Notes: a model not told the origin generated them from the sequence alone. DNA of 64,000 nt from Saccharothrix coeruleofusca (GCF_014648515.1 NZ_BMRG01000005.1:326567-390566); one strand, 5' to 3'; positions 1-9,408 are shown, numbered from the stretch's first letter. Translations and numbers: made by a program.

Positions 1-1
1 C

Positions 2-1030
2 ATCTCCGGCGCGCACGCCGTGGTGGGCGGGCTGATCGCGTTCCTGATGGGCGAGGCGGGGCCGGTGCGGGCGACGCCCGCGGTGGCGTTCTTCGGCTGC
101 GCGGCGGTGTCCGGGGTCGCGGCGGTGGCGGGCGTGGCGCAGCGCTGCGGCCTGGTCGAGGTGCTGTTCGACCGGGTCGACCCGGTGGCCCGGCGCGGCT
201 TGCGGGCGGGCGCGCTGGCGCTGTTCGCGCTGGCCGCGGCGGGCGCGCTGCTGCTGGCGGTGGGCCTGGCCACGTCGTGGCCGACCACCAGCGCGCTGTT
301 CGACCAGGGCGGCGGCACGGTGGGCTCCGGCCTGGGGATCTGGCTGCTGTGCCTGGGCTACCTGCCCAACGCGGTGGTCGGCGCGATGTCGCTGACCACC
401 GGCGCCGGGTTCTCCCTCGGCGCGGTGATGGTCAGCCCGACGGCGTTCAGCGGTGGACCGGTGCCCGCCATCCCGCTGCTGGCCGCGCTGCCCGAGCAGC
501 AGCTGGGCCTGCTGCCCGCGGTGTTCGCGCTGCCCGGCGCGATCGGCGTGCTGGTGGGGCTGGCGCTGCGCACCGCGGCGAAGAGCCCGGCCACGCGGGT
601 GCGGGCGGTGCTGGTGGCGGCGATGACCGCGGGTGTGGGGATGCTGGTGCTGGCCGCGGTCGCGGGCGGCAACCTCGGCAGCGGGGCGTTCACCCCGGTG
701 ACCGTCCCGGCGGGGCTGGCCGCGGTGCTCACCCTGGCCTGGATCGGCCTGCCCGGCGCGCTGGTGGCCTGGCTGGCGGGTCCGCGCCCGGCCGCCCCGC
801 CCGCTCCGGTGCAGCCGCCCGTCGTCGTCGCCGCTGAAGCGGACGAGGACGATGAGGACGACGAAGACGACGAGGTGGAGTACGAGGAGGACGCCGAAGA
901 GCTCGAAGAGGTCGCCGAGGAGGAGGAGGACGACTTCGACGAGCCCGACGGCGAGCCCGACAGGGAGCCCGCAGCCCCGGAGGACGATGAGGCGCGGGAC
1001 GACCCGCCCCTGGCGGACAAGCCCGACTAG
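2..1030 (+). CDS. DUF6350-like integral membrane protein (5' end outside window)
   Basis: The frame is open from base 2, so the start lies upstream of the window. The visible ~342 residues hold several hydrophobic segments rich in Ala, Leu, Gly and Val, with short loops, and end in a ~65-residue acidic tail dominated by Asp and Glu (bases 830-1020). Polytopic proteins of this type directly upstream of purN are known in actinobacteria as DUF6350, sometimes called cell-division membrane proteins. The family call rests on membrane topology and position next to purN; the function is not established. The acidic tail would lie at one membrane face and is low complexity. Confidence 0.7.
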   Translation: MSGAHAVVGGLIAFLMGEAGPVRATPAVAFFGCAAVSGVAAVAGVAQRCGLVEVLFDRVDPVARRGLRAGALALFALAAAGALLLAVGLATSWPTTSALFDQGGGTVGSGLGIWLLCLGYLPNAVVGAMSLTTGAGFSLGAVMVSPTAFSGGPVPAIPLLAALPEQQLGLLPAVFALPGAIGVLVGLALRTAAKSPATRVRAVLVAAMTAGVGMLVLAAVAGGNLGSGAFTPVTVPAGLAAVLTLAWIGLPGALVAWLAGPRPAAPPAPVQPPVVVAAEADEDDEDDEDDEVEYEEDAEELEEVAEEEEDDFDEPDGEPDREPAAPEDDEARDDPPLADKPD

Positions 1031-1087
1031 GCAACGCCTAGGCTGCTTCCTGAGCTGCTGTGACAGTCCCCAGCAAGGAGAAGCACG

Positions 1088-1723
1088 CTGAGCGCCGCGA
1101 CCACACTCCGGCTTCCTGTCCCCGCGAGGGTCGTCGTCCTCGTCTCCGGCTCCGGCACCCTGCTGCAGGCGCTGTTGGACGCCGCGGCCGACCCCGGCTA
1201 CCCGGTCGAGGTGGTCGCCGTCGGCGCGGACCGCGACGGCATCGAGGGCCTGGCCCGCGCCGAGCGCGCCGGGGTGCCCGGCTTCGCGGTGAAGCTGCGC
1301 GACCACGCCGACCGCGCCGCGTGGGACGCCGCGCTGGCCGAGGCGGTCGCCGCCCACGAACCCGACCTGGTGGTCTCCGCCGGGTTCATGAAGATCCTCG
1401 GACCGGCCTTCCTGGCCCGCTTCGGCGGCCGGATGGTCAACACCCACCCCGCCCTGCTGCCCGCCTTCCCCGGCGCGCACGGCGTCCGCGACGCGCTGGC
1501 CTACGGCGTCAAGGTCACCGGCGCGACCGTGCACCTGGTCGACGGCGGCGTGGACACCGGGCCGATCCTGGCCCAGGAGGCGGTGGTCGTCGGCCCCGAG
1601 GACGATGTCGAAAGCCTGCACGAGCGCATCAAGGTGGTGGAGCGGCGGCTGCTGGTCGAGGTGGTCGCGCGCCTGGCCCGCGAGGGCTGCACCGTGGACG
1701 GACGAAAGGTGAGCATCCCGTGA
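1088..1723 (+). CDS. purN: Phosphoribosylglycinamide formyltransferase (GART)
   Basis: Transfers a formyl group from 10-formyl-THF to GAR in purine synthesis. The product has the N-terminal Gly-rich segment ([12 protein letters not shown]), the catalytic region [10 protein letters not shown] with [13 protein letters not shown] downstream, and [17 protein letters not shown], all standard for PurN. With a start at CTG 1088 the length is 211 aa, as expected for the family (about 190-215). The first in-frame ATG/GTG/TTG is the TTG at 1172, which would delete the Gly-rich substrate loop. The CTG is preceded by AAGGAG at 1075-1080 with proper spacing, so a CTG start is the best reading. The stop overlaps the purH start (GTGA, 1720-1723), indicating translational coupling. 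Confidence 0.93.
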   Translation: MSAATTLRLPVPARVVVLVSGSGTLLQALLDAAADPGYPVEVVAVGADRDGIEGLARAERAGVPGFAVKLRDHADRAAWDAALAEAVAAHEPDLVVSAGFMKILGPAFLARFGGRMVNTHPALLPAFPGAHGVRDALAYGVKVTGATVHLVDGGVDTGPILAQEAVVVGPEDDVESLHERIKVVERRLLVEVVARLAREGCTVDGRKVSIP

Positions 1724-3297
1724 CCACTCCTGCCGAGAGGCGACCGGTTCGTCGGGCCCTGATCGGGGTGTCCGACAAGTCGGGGCTGCTGGAACTGGCC
1801 GCGGGCCTGCACGCGGCCGGAGTCGAGGTCGTGTCCACCGGCGGCACCGCCAAGGCGCTGGCCGACGCGGGCGTGCCGGTGACCCCGGTGGAGCGGGTGA
1901 CCGGCTTCCCGGAGGCGCTGGACGGCCGGGTCAAGACGCTGCACCCCAACGTGCACGCGGGCCTGCTGGCCGACACGCGGCGGCCCGAGCACGTCGCGCA
2001 GCTGGAGTCGCTGGGCATCGCGCCGTTCGACCTGCTGGTGGTCAACCTGTACCCGTTCGCGCGCACGGTCGCCTCCGGCGCGTCGCCCGACGAGTGCGTG
2101 GAGCAGATCGACATCGGCGGCCCGGCGATGGTGCGGGCGTCGGCCAAGAACCACGCCAGCGTCGCGGTCGTGGTCGACCCCAGCCGGTACGACTGGGTGC
2201 TGGAGCAGGTCAGGGCGGGCGGTTTCACGCTGGCCGACCGGCAGCGCCTGGCCGTGGACGCCTTCCGGCACACCGCGTCCTACGACGTGGCCGTGGCGTC
2301 CTGGATGGGCGACGTGCTCATCCCCGACGAGTCGGGCCTGCCCGGCTGGGTCGGGGCGACGTGGCAGCGCAAGCAGGTGCTGCGCTACGGCGAGAACCCG
2401 CACCAGCTGGCCGCCCTCTACACCGGCGGCGACGGCCGGGGCGGACTGGCGACCGCGGAGCAGCTGCACGGCAAGGAGATGTCGTACAACAACTACATCG
2501 ACTCCGACGCGGCGTGGCGGGCTGCCTGGGACCACGAGCTGCCCTGCGTGGCGATCATCAAGCACGCCAACCCGTGCGGCATCGCAGTGTCCTCTTTGGA
2601 GGGTGCCGCGGCGATCGCCGAGGCGCACCGCAAGGCGCACGCGTGCGACCCGGTGAGCGCGTTCGGCGGGGTGATCGCGGCCAACCGCGAGGTCACCGTG
2701 GAGATGGCCGAGCAGGTCGCCGAGGTGTTCACCGAGGTGATCATCGCCCCGTCCTACGCCGACGGCGCGGTGGACGTGCTGATGCGCAAGAAGAACGTGC
2801 GCATCCTGGTCGCGCCGGAGCCGGTCCGCGGCGGCGCGGAGATGCGCGCGGTGTCGGGCGGCCTGCTGGTGCAGACCGCGGACACCATCGAAGCCGACGG
2901 CGACGACCCGGCCAAGTGGACGCTGGCCTGCGGCACGGCCCTGGACGAGCAGGGCCTGGCCGACCTGGCGTTCGCCTGGCGGGCCTGCCGCGCGGTGAAG
3001 TCCAACGCGATCCTGCTGGCGCACGACGGCGCGACCGTCGGCGCGGGCATGGGCCAGGTCAACCGGGTGGACGCGGCCAGGCTCGCGGTGGCGCGGGCCG
3101 GTGACCGGGCGCGCGGCGCGGTGGCCGCGTCGGACGCGTTCTTCCCGTTCCCGGACGGGCTGGAAGTGCTGCTGGAGGCCGGTGTGCGGGCGGTCGTGCA
3201 GCCGGGCGGCTCGGTGCGCGACGCGGAGGTCATCGCGGCGGCCGAGGCGGCGGGCGCGACGGTGTACCTGACGGGCACGCGGCACTTCGCGCACTGA
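1720..3297 (+). CDS. purH: Bifunctional AICAR transformylase / IMP cyclohydrolase
   Basis: Catalyses the last two steps of IMP synthesis. The 525-aa protein has the N-terminal MGS-like cyclohydrolase domain ([11 protein letters not shown] near the N-terminus, then [15 protein letters not shown]) and the C-terminal transformylase domain with the conserved KHANPCG motif (around residue 283) and the [10 protein letters not shown] segment. Length is typical (about 520). The GTG start at 1720 overlaps the purN stop, so the two purine genes form an operon. The open frame extends further upstream through purN, but that part has no PurH homology and is a shadow. A strong hairpin follows at 3313-3339. 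Confidence 0.97.
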   Translation: MTTPAERRPVRRALIGVSDKSGLLELAAGLHAAGVEVVSTGGTAKALADAGVPVTPVERVTGFPEALDGRVKTLHPNVHAGLLADTRRPEHVAQLESLGIAPFDLLVVNLYPFARTVASGASPDECVEQIDIGGPAMVRASAKNHASVAVVVDPSRYDWVLEQVRAGGFTLADRQRLAVDAFRHTASYDVAVASWMGDVLIPDESGLPGWVGATWQRKQVLRYGENPHQLAALYTGGDGRGGLATAEQLHGKEMSYNNYIDSDAAWRAAWDHELPCVAIIKHANPCGIAVSSLEGAAAIAEAHRKAHACDPVSAFGGVIAANREVTVEMAEQVAEVFTEVIIAPSYADGAVDVLMRKKNVRILVAPEPVRGGAEMRAVSGGLLVQTADTIEADGDDPAKWTLACGTALDEQGLADLAFAWRACRAVKSNAILLAHDGATVGAGMGQVNRVDAARLAVARAGDRARGAVAASDAFFPFPDGLEVLLEAGVRAVVQPGGSVRDAEVIAAAEAAGATVYLTGTRHFAH

Positions 3298-3312
3298 GGA
3301 CAGCGGGCGTCG

Positions 3313-3339
3313 GTGGGGATCGCCTGCGGCGGTCCCCAC
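3313..3339 (+). terminator. Hairpin terminator after purH
   Basis: Inverted repeat with a 12-bp stem (one T-G pair) and a 3-nt loop, GTGGGGATCGCC-tgc-GGCGGTCCCCAC, 15 bases after the purH stop. There is no clear U tract, as is common in high-GC actinobacteria. Confidence 0.7.
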
Positions 3340-3375
3340 TTCCGCGTGCGCGTACGGATCACCCGGTCCGGGGCA

Positions 3376-3406
3376 TTGACACCCGGCGGGTGCTCCGCGA
3401 TACGAT
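3376..3406 (+). promoter_or_regulatory. Promoter candidate of the imuA'-imuB-dnaE2 operon
   Basis: TTGACA at 3376-3381 is a perfect -35 hexamer, and TACGAT at 3401-3406 is a good actinobacterial -10; spacing is 19 bp, slightly long. The LexA box starts 11 bases past the -10, so repressor bound there would cover the transcription start. Confidence 0.55.
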
Positions 3407-3417
3407 CATCACGTCGT

Positions 3418-3433
3418 TCGAACACGTGTTCGA
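3418..3433 (+). promoter_or_regulatory. LexA (SOS) box
   Basis: TCGAACACGTGTTCGA is a perfect 16-bp palindrome matching the Gram-positive/actinobacterial SOS consensus TCGAAC-N4-GTTCGA. It lies just downstream of the promoter candidate and 77 bases before the imuA' start. This fits known LexA control of the DnaE2 mutasome in actinobacteria. Confidence 0.93.
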
Positions 3434-3510
3434 CAAGACAGGTCGCCGGACTTCCCACGGCGGTCCGCGCACAGGGGTGCGCGCGGACTCGTTGGGGAGG
3501 GAGGGGCCGG

Positions 3511-4314
3511 GTGTCCAGGTCGGCAACGGCGACGCTGTCCGCGCTCGGGGTAGGCGCGGCCGGCGAGCTGACCGCGGACCCGGCCGGGGTCCTGCCGGTT
3601 CGCGGGGAACTGGCGGACCCTCTCCCTCGGGGCGGCCTGCGGCGGGGCAGCACGGTGTCGGTGCGCGGGTCGACATCGTTGCTGCTCGCGCTGCTGGCCG
3701 AGGCGACCGCCGCAGGGTGCTGGGCGGCCATCGCCGGTCTGCCGCGGTGCGGTGCGCTCGCGGCGGCCGAGTTGGGGGTGGCCGTGCACCGACTGGCTCT
3801 GGTCCCACGTCCAGGGAGGGACCAGAGCCAGGTCGGGCGCACCGTGGCGGCCCTGCTGGACGGCTTCGACCTGGTGGCCGTCGGCAGCCCGGTGTCCCCC
3901 TCGGCGGCCCGCAAGCTGTCCGCGCGGGCACGCCACCGCAGGAGCGTCCTGCTGCCGCTGACCGACTGGCCCGGCGCCGACCTCGCCCTGCACGCCGAGT
4001 CGGGCTCCTGGACCGGGCTGGGCCGTGGTCACGGCCTGCTGCGCGAGCGCGAGCTCGTCGTGCGAGCCACCGGGCGCGGCACCGCGGCCCGTCCCCGGCG
4101 CACCACCCTCCTGCTGCCCGCCCGCGACGGCGGTGTCGCCGCCCACGTCGCGGAGCCGGGCCATGTCGCGGAGCCGGGCCATGTCGCGGAGCCGGGCCAC
4201 GGCTTAACCCGCCGCCCGCCCACCCGCGGTCCGGCCCGCTCCTCCGCGCCGTCCCGCGCCCCCGCCCCAAAACCCCTGCGGCGCAACGCGCGCCTCGCCG
4301 TGCACCGCGCCTGA
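3511..4314 (+). CDS. imuA': ImuA' mutasome accessory protein (RecA-like fold)
   Basis: First gene of the SOS mutasome operon; ImuA' works with ImuB and DnaE2 in translesion synthesis and induced mutagenesis. The GTG start at 3511 has a strong purine-rich RBS (GGGAGGGAGGGG). The 267-aa product keeps a degenerate P-loop-like region (GSTSLLLALLAEA) in place of a true Walker A GKT/S, as known for actinobacterial ImuA'. The C-terminus holds a threefold HVAEPG repeat followed by a basic, Pro/Arg-rich tail. The stop overlaps the imuB ATG (TGATG, 4312-4316). Identification rests on the motif together with the operon and the SOS box. Confidence 0.85.
   Translation: MSRSATATLSALGVGAAGELTADPAGVLPVRGELADPLPRGGLRRGSTVSVRGSTSLLLALLAEATAAGCWAAIAGLPRCGALAAAELGVAVHRLALVPRPGRDQSQVGRTVAALLDGFDLVAVGSPVSPSAARKLSARARHRRSVLLPLTDWPGADLALHAESGSWTGLGRGHGLLRERELVVRATGRGTAARPRRTTLLLPARDGGVAAHVAEPGHVAEPGHVAEPGHGLTRRPPTRGPARSSAPSRAPAPKPLRRNARLAVHRA
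4144..4197 (+). repeat. 3 x 18-bp tandem repeat inside imuA'
   Basis: Three near-identical 18-bp units (C-A-C/T-GTCGCGGAGCCGGGC) encode HVAEPG three times near the ImuA' C-terminus. The unit length is a multiple of three, so copy-number change would keep the frame. Confidence 0.85.
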
Positions 4315-6011
4315 TGGCAGGTCCCGCCTCCCGACGCAGTCCCCGAACCGGCCCCGTGGCGTCCCGGCGGCCCGGCGAACCGGAGGTCCGCTTGAGCTCC
4401 TACACCCTGGTCGTGTGGTGCGCCGACTGGCCCGTCGTGGCGGCGTCCGCGCAAGCCGCCCTGCCGCCGCACGTGCCCGCCGCGGTGGTGCGCGGTGGCG
4501 AGGTCGTCGCCTGCTCCGCCACGGCGCGGGCGCAGGGCGTGCGACGCGGGCAGCGCAAGCGGGCCGCCCAGGGGCGGTGCCCCGAACTGGTGCTGTTCGA
4601 CCACGACGACGCGCGCGACGCGCGGGCGTTCGAACCGGTGGCCCAGGCCGTGGAAGAGCTGGCTCCCGGCATCGAAGTGGTCCGCCCCGGCCTGATCGCC
4701 CTCGACGCGCGCGGCCCGGTCGGCTACCACGGCTCGCCCGAGCGGGCCGCCGAACTCCTCGTCGACCACGTCGCGGCCCGCGTCGGCGTGGAAGCCCAGG
4801 TCGGCTTCGCCGACGGGTTGTTCGCCGCGACCCTCGCCGCGCACCGCGGCGTGGTCGTGCCGCCCGGCGGCGCCGCCGAGTTCCTCGCGCCGCTGGGCGT
4901 GCACGAACTGGATCAGCCCGCCGAGCACCGCGCGGACCGCGCCGAACTGGTCGACCTGCTGCGCCGGTTGGGCCTGCGGACGCTGGGCGCGTTCGCGGCC
5001 GTGCCGGAGCGCGACGTGGCCTCCCGCTTCGGGCGGCAGGCCGTGCTCGCCCACCGGATGGCCCGCGGCTTGGAGGAACGGCCGCGAGCACGCCGCACCC
5101 CGTCGGTGGAGCTGGCGGTCACCGGCTCCTTCGACCCGCCCGTGGACCGGGTCGACGCGGCGGCCTTCGCGGCCAGGGGACTGGCCGAGGAGCTGCACGC
5201 GCGCCTGGTCGACCGCGGCCTGGCGTGCACCCGGCTGGGCATCCTGGCCACCACCGAAGCGGGCGAGGAGCTGCGCCGGGTGTGGCGGTGCGCGCACCCG
5301 CTGACCCCGCAGGGCATCGCGGACCGGGTGCGCTGGCAGCTCGACGGCTGGCTGACCGGCGCGGCCCCCACCACAGGCCCCACCGCGAGTCCTACTGCGA
5401 GTCCTACTGCGAGTCCTACTGCGGGCGTCCACCTGCTCCGGCTCGACCCGGAGGAGGTGGTCGACGCCACCGCGCTGCAACCGGGTCTGTGGCCCGGCGC
5501 GGGGCAGGAGGGCGGCGAGTCGGCCGAGCGCGCGGCCCGCGCCGCGGTGCACGTCCAGGGCCTGCTCGGGGCGCAAGCCGTCCTCACCCCGGTCCCCCGC
5601 GGCGGCCGGGGCCCGGTGGAGCGGATGCGGCTGGTGCCCTGGGGCGACGAGCCGACGCCCACCGATGACCCGGACCTGCCGTGGCCGGGCAGGCTGCCCG
5701 CGCCGTCACCCGCGACCGTGTTCGCCGAACCGGAACCGGTGGCGCTGCTGGACGGCTCCGGCGGTGACGTCGGTGTCACCGGCTACGCCGAGCTGACCGT
5801 GCCGCCGAGTCGGATCGTGCACGCGGGCCGGACGCGGCGGGTGCTGGCCTGGGCGGGACCGTGGCCGGTGGACGAGCGGTGGTGGGACGGGCATACCGCG
5901 GTGCGCGCCGCGCGTTTGCAAGTGCTGGGGGCCACCTCGAACGGGGAAGAGCTGGCGTTCCTGCTGATCCGCACGGGCGGTCGGTGGGCGGTGGAAGGGG
6001 TTTACGACTGA
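4314..6011 (+). CDS. imuB: ImuB, catalytically inactive Y-family polymerase homologue
   Basis: Adaptor of the DnaE2 mutasome. From ATG 4314 it is 565 aa; a TTG at 4392 after GGAGG (4382-4386) is a possible alternative start giving a product that begins SSYTLVVWCADW. The Y-family palm/finger/thumb order is visible, but the palm motif reads LVVWCADWPVV instead of DMDAF and the second acidic site reads RPGLIALDARG instead of SIDEAYLD, the known hallmark of ImuB. Little-finger region and helix-hairpin-helix follow. A 12-bp repeat makes an ASPTASPTASPT linker. The C-terminal ~100 residues (AGRTRRVLAWAGPWPVDERWW onward) resemble the DUF6504 module associated with these genes. Confidence 0.9.
   Translation: MAGPASRRSPRTGPVASRRPGEPEVRLSSYTLVVWCADWPVVAASAQAALPPHVPAAVVRGGEVVACSATARAQGVRRGQRKRAAQGRCPELVLFDHDDARDARAFEPVAQAVEELAPGIEVVRPGLIALDARGPVGYHGSPERAAELLVDHVAARVGVEAQVGFADGLFAATLAAHRGVVVPPGGAAEFLAPLGVHELDQPAEHRADRAELVDLLRRLGLRTLGAFAAVPERDVASRFGRQAVLAHRMARGLEERPRARRTPSVELAVTGSFDPPVDRVDAAAFAARGLAEELHARLVDRGLACTRLGILATTEAGEELRRVWRCAHPLTPQGIADRVRWQLDGWLTGAAPTTGPTASPTASPTASPTAGVHLLRLDPEEVVDATALQPGLWPGAGQEGGESAERAARAAVHVQGLLGAQAVLTPVPRGGRGPVERMRLVPWGDEPTPTDDPDLPWPGRLPAPSPATVFAEPEPVALLDGSGGDVGVTGYAELTVPPSRIVHAGRTRRVLAWAGPWPVDERWWDGHTAVRAARLQVLGATSNGEELAFLLIRTGGRWAVEGVYD
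5385..5420 (+). repeat. 3 x 12-bp tandem repeat inside imuB
   Basis: Three exact copies of GCGAGTCCTACT encode a flexible Ala-Ser-Pro-Thr linker before the C-terminal part of ImuB; the frame is preserved whatever the copy number. Confidence 0.85.
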
Positions 6012-6184
6012 TGGCGACATCCGACGACTTCCGGGGACTGGCCGACTGGTGGGCCGGGTTCGAGGCGCCCGAGCGGGCGGGCGAGCCTGCGTACCCGGCC
6101 AACTTCGGGTGGCTGCCCTCGCCGGTGCAGGCGCTGCCCTCGCTGATCCCACGGCCGCGCGGGGCTCGCGACGACACGCTCTGA
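6011..6184 (+). CDS. Small 57-aa protein between imuB and dnaE2
   Basis: The ATG at 6011 overlaps the imuB stop (TGATG) and the stop overlaps the dnaE2 ATG (TGATG, 6182-6186), so it is coupled to both neighbours. The product is Trp/Pro-rich (DWWAGFEAPERAGEPAYPAN, then a short ALPSLIPRPRG stretch) with no membrane segment or recognised domain. The double overlap and sensible codon use argue that it is translated. Position inside the SOS operon suggests a mutasome accessory role, which is inference. Alternatively it is only a translational coupler. Confidence 0.65.
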   Translation: MATSDDFRGLADWWAGFEAPERAGEPAYPANFGWLPSPVQALPSLIPRPRGARDDTL

Positions 6185-9100
6185 TGGGGCGGCGCGAGCG
6201 CTACGCCCCGCCGCCGGAGCTCGCCGTTAAGGTCGACGAGCTGGGTGCGACGCGCGCCCGCGTGCCCTACGTGGAACTGCACTGCCACTCCAACTTCAGC
6301 TTCCTCGACGGCGCGAGCCACCCGGAGGAGCTGGTGGAGGTCGCGCGGCAGCTGGGGCTGGACGGCTTGGCGCTCACCGACCACGACGGCATGTACGGGG
6401 TGGTCCGGTTCGCCGAAGCGGCCGGGGAGCTGGGCGTGCGCACGGTGTTCGGCACCGAGCTGGGGCTCGGCCCGGTCGAGCCGCGCACCGGTTCCCCGGA
6501 CCCCGGCGGCGAACACCTCCTGCTGCTGGCGACCGGCGCGGACGGCTACCACGCGCTGTGCCGCACGATCACCACCGGCCAGCTCGCCGAGGGAGCGGAG
6601 AAGGGCCGCCCGGTCTACCGGCTGGAGGAGGTCGTCGCCGACACCCGCGACGAGTGCGTGGTGCTCACCGGCTGCCGCAAGGGCGCGGTGCGCCGGGCGC
6701 TGACGCGGCACGGCCCCGAAGCCGCGTTCGCCGAACTGCGTCGCCTGACCGGGTTGTTCGGCGCGGACCGCGTGTTCGTGGAGCTGACCGACCACGGCTA
6801 CCCGGAGGATGGCCCGCGCAACGACCTGCTGTGGGGGATGGCCCACGAGCTGGGGCTGCCGACGGTGGCGACCAACGCGGTGCACTACGCGGTCCCCGCG
6901 CGCGGCAGGCTGGCCGCGGTGATGGCGGCGGTGCGCGCACGTCGCGGCCTGGACGAGATGGCCGGGTGGTTGCCGCCCGGCCGCACGGCGTGCCTGCGCT
7001 CGGGGGAGGAGATGGCGCGCCGGTTCGCCCGCTTCCCCGGCGCGGTGCACCGCGCCGCCGTGCTGGGCCTGCAGTGCCAGTTCGACCTGCGCCTCATCGC
7101 GCCCCGGCTGCCCCCGTTCGACGTGCCGCCCGGCCAGGACGAGAACAGCCACCTGCGCGAGCTGACCTACCGGGGAGCGGCCCGGCGCTACCGCTCACCC
7201 GACGAGAACCCCAAGGCCTACCAGCAGATCGAGCGCGAGCTGAAGGTCATCGAAGAGCTGGGTTTCCCCGGCTACTTCCTGGTGGTGCACGACATCGTGC
7301 GGTTCTGCCGCGAGAACGGCATCCTCTGCCAGGGCCGCGGTTCGGCGGCGAACTCCGCGGTCTGCTTCGCGCTGGGCATCACCAACGTCGACGCGGTGCG
7401 CTTCGACCTGCTCTTCGAGCGCTTCCTGGCCCCGGCCCGCGACGGACCGCCGGACATCGACCTCGACATCGAGTCCGACCGGCGCGAGGAGGTCATCCAG
7501 TACGTCTACCGCAAGTACGGGCGCAGGCACGCCGCCCAAGTCGCCAACGTCATCAGCTACCGCGCCCGCTCGGCGGTGCGGGACGTGGCGCGGGCGCTGG
7601 GTCACTCGGCGGGTCAGCAGGACGCGTGGACCAAGCAGATCGAGCGCTGGGGTCCGCTGCGGTCCACCGTCGAGGACCACGACATCCCCCGCCCGGTGCT
7701 GGAGCTGGCCGCGCAGCTGGAGAACACCCCGCGACACCTGGGCATCCACTCCGGCGGCATGGTCATCTGCGACCGCCCGGTCAGCGAGGTGTGCCCGGTC
7801 GAGCGCGGTCGGATGGCGGACCGCACGGTCTTGCAGTGGGACAAGGACGACTGCGCCGCCATCGGCTTGGTGAAGTTCGACCTGCTGGGACTGGGCATGC
7901 TCTCCGCGCTGCACCACGCGATCGACCTGGTGCGCGAGCACGAGGGGATCGAGGTCGACCTGGGCGCGCTCGACCTCGAAGACCCCCGCGTCTACGAGAT
8001 GCTGCGGCGTGCCGACTCCATCGGCGTGTTCCAGGTGGAGAGCCGCGCCCAGATGGCGACCCTGCCCCGGCTCAAGCCCAGGCGGTTCTACGACCTCGTG
8101 GTCGAGGTCGCGCTGATCCGCCCCGGCCCCATCCAGGGCGGCTCGGTGCACCCGTACATCCGCCGCCGCAATGGGCAGGAGCGGTGGCGGCACGACCACC
8201 CGCTGCTGGCGAGATCCCTCGGCAAGACCTGCGGCGTCCCGCTGTTCCAGGAACAGCTGATGCAGATCGCCGTGGACGTCGCCGACTTCACCCCCGCCGA
8301 GGCCGACGAGCTGCGCCGCGCCCTGGGCGCCAAGCGCTCCGCATACCGGGTGGAGCGCCTGCGCGAGCGCTTCTACCGCGGCGCGGCGGCCAACGGCATC
8401 GGCGAGGAGCTGGCCGGACGCATCTACGCGAAGCTGCTCGCGTTCGCCGACTTCGGCTTCCCCGAGAGCCACGCGCTGAGCTTCGCGCACCTGGTGTTCG
8501 CCAGCGCCTGGTTCAAGCTCTACCACCCGGCGGCGTTCTGCGCCGCGCTGCTGCGGGCGCAGCCCATGGGGTTCTACTCGCCGCAGTCCCTGGTCGCCGA
8601 CGCGCGCAGGCACGGCGTGCGGGTGCTCGGCCCCGACGTCAACGCCAGCCTTCCGCACGCCACAGTCGAACGGGTCGACGGCGTGCAGGCGGTCCGCATC
8701 GGCCTGGCAGGCGTGCGCACCATCGGCGTCCGCGTCGCGGAAACCGTGGTGGCGCACCGCGAAGCCCACGGTCCCTTCCGGGACATGGCCGACTTCGGCG
8801 CACGGGCACGCCTGACCACCCCGCAGGTGGAGGCCCTCGCCACGGCAGGCGCGTTCGGCTGCTTCGGTGTGGACCGCCGCGCGGCCCTGTGGGCGGCGGG
8901 CCCGGTCGCGAAGGCGCGGCCGGACCGCCTGCCCGGCACGGTCGTCGGCACCGACGCCCCGCCCCTACCCGGCATGGACGAGGTCGAACTCGCTGCCGCC
9001 GACGTCTGGGCGATGGGCCTGTCCCCGGACAGCTTCCCGACGCAGTTCCTCCGCGACCGGCTGACCGCGCTGGGCGCGCTGCCCATCGCGGCACTGGCCA

Positions 9101-9387
9101 CCGTGCCCCACGGCCGCCGGGTGCTGATCGGCGGCGCGGTCACCCACCGCCAGCGCCCCGGAACCGCGGGCGGCGTCACGTTCCTCAACATCGAGGACGA
9201 GACGGGCATGGTCAACGTCGTGTGCACGACCGGTCTCTGGGCGCGCTACCGCCGAGTCGCCAGGACGAGCCCCGCACTGCTCGTCCGCGGCGTGGTCGAG
9301 TCGGCCGACGGAGTGGTCAGCCTCCGCGCGGACCGCTTGCAGCACTTGGACCTGCGCATCCCCTCCCGTTCTCGTGATTTCCGCTGA
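6184..9387 (+). CDS. dnaE2: Error-prone DNA polymerase III alpha subunit DnaE2
   Basis: Replicative-type C-family polymerase used for translesion synthesis during the SOS response. The 1,067-aa product opens with a PHP domain (ELHCHSNFSFLDGASHPEE), carries the polymerase active-site motif PDIDLDIESDRREE near residue 424, the SGGMV region, and a C-terminal OB-fold segment (TFLNIEDETGMVNVV). Length is that of DnaE2 rather than DnaE1 (about 1,170). It ends the imuA'-imuB cassette and is controlled by the LexA box at 3418. It depends on ImuB for access to the sliding clamp in studied mycobacteria. Confidence 0.96.
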   Translation: MGRRERYAPPPELAVKVDELGATRARVPYVELHCHSNFSFLDGASHPEELVEVARQLGLDGLALTDHDGMYGVVRFAEAAGELGVRTVFGTELGLGPVEPRTGSPDPGGEHLLLLATGADGYHALCRTITTGQLAEGAEKGRPVYRLEEVVADTRDECVVLTGCRKGAVRRALTRHGPEAAFAELRRLTGLFGADRVFVELTDHGYPEDGPRNDLLWGMAHELGLPTVATNAVHYAVPARGRLAAVMAAVRARRGLDEMAGWLPPGRTACLRSGEEMARRFARFPGAVHRAAVLGLQCQFDLRLIAPRLPPFDVPPGQDENSHLRELTYRGAARRYRSPDENPKAYQQIERELKVIEELGFPGYFLVVHDIVRFCRENGILCQGRGSAANSAVCFALGITNVDAVRFDLLFERFLAPARDGPPDIDLDIESDRREEVIQYVYRKYGRRHAAQVANVISYRARSAVRDVARALGHSAGQQDAWTKQIERWGPLRSTVEDHDIPRPVLELAAQLENTPRHLGIHSGGMVICDRPVSEVCPVERGRMADRTVLQWDKDDCAAIGLVKFDLLGLGMLSALHHAIDLVREHEGIEVDLGALDLEDPRVYEMLRRADSIGVFQVESRAQMATLPRLKPRRFYDLVVEVALIRPGPIQGGSVHPYIRRRNGQERWRHDHPLLARSLGKTCGVPLFQEQLMQIAVDVADFTPAEADELRRALGAKRSAYRVERLRERFYRGAAANGIGEELAGRIYAKLLAFADFGFPESHALSFAHLVFASAWFKLYHPAAFCAALLRAQPMGFYSPQSLVADARRHGVRVLGPDVNASLPHATVERVDGVQAVRIGLAGVRTIGVRVAETVVAHREAHGPFRDMADFGARARLTTPQVEALATAGAFGCFGVDRRAALWAAGPVAKARPDRLPGTVVGTDAPPLPGMDEVELAAADVWAMGLSPDSFPTQFLRDRLTALGALPIAALATVPHGRRVLIGGAVTHRQRPGTAGGVTFLNIEDETGMVNVVCTTGLWARYRRVARTSPALLVRGVVESADGVVSLRADRLQHLDLRIPSRSRDFR

Positions 9388-9389
9388 CG

Positions 9390-9408
9390 GCGGCGCGTCG
9401 AGCGCCGC
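9390..9408 (+). terminator. Weak hairpin after dnaE2
   Basis: A 7-bp GC stem (GCGGCGC / GCGCCGC) with a 5-nt loop directly after the dnaE2 stop. Plausible terminator; no U tract. Confidence 0.4.

Noticed and set aside
1060-1719. Upstream extension of the purH frame over purN
   Set aside because: The region encodes recognisable PurN in another frame, and the extension is Arg/Pro-rich without PurH homology.
1172-1723. TTG start for purN
   Set aside because: It would remove the conserved Gly-rich loop; the CTG at 1088 has a better RBS and gives normal length.
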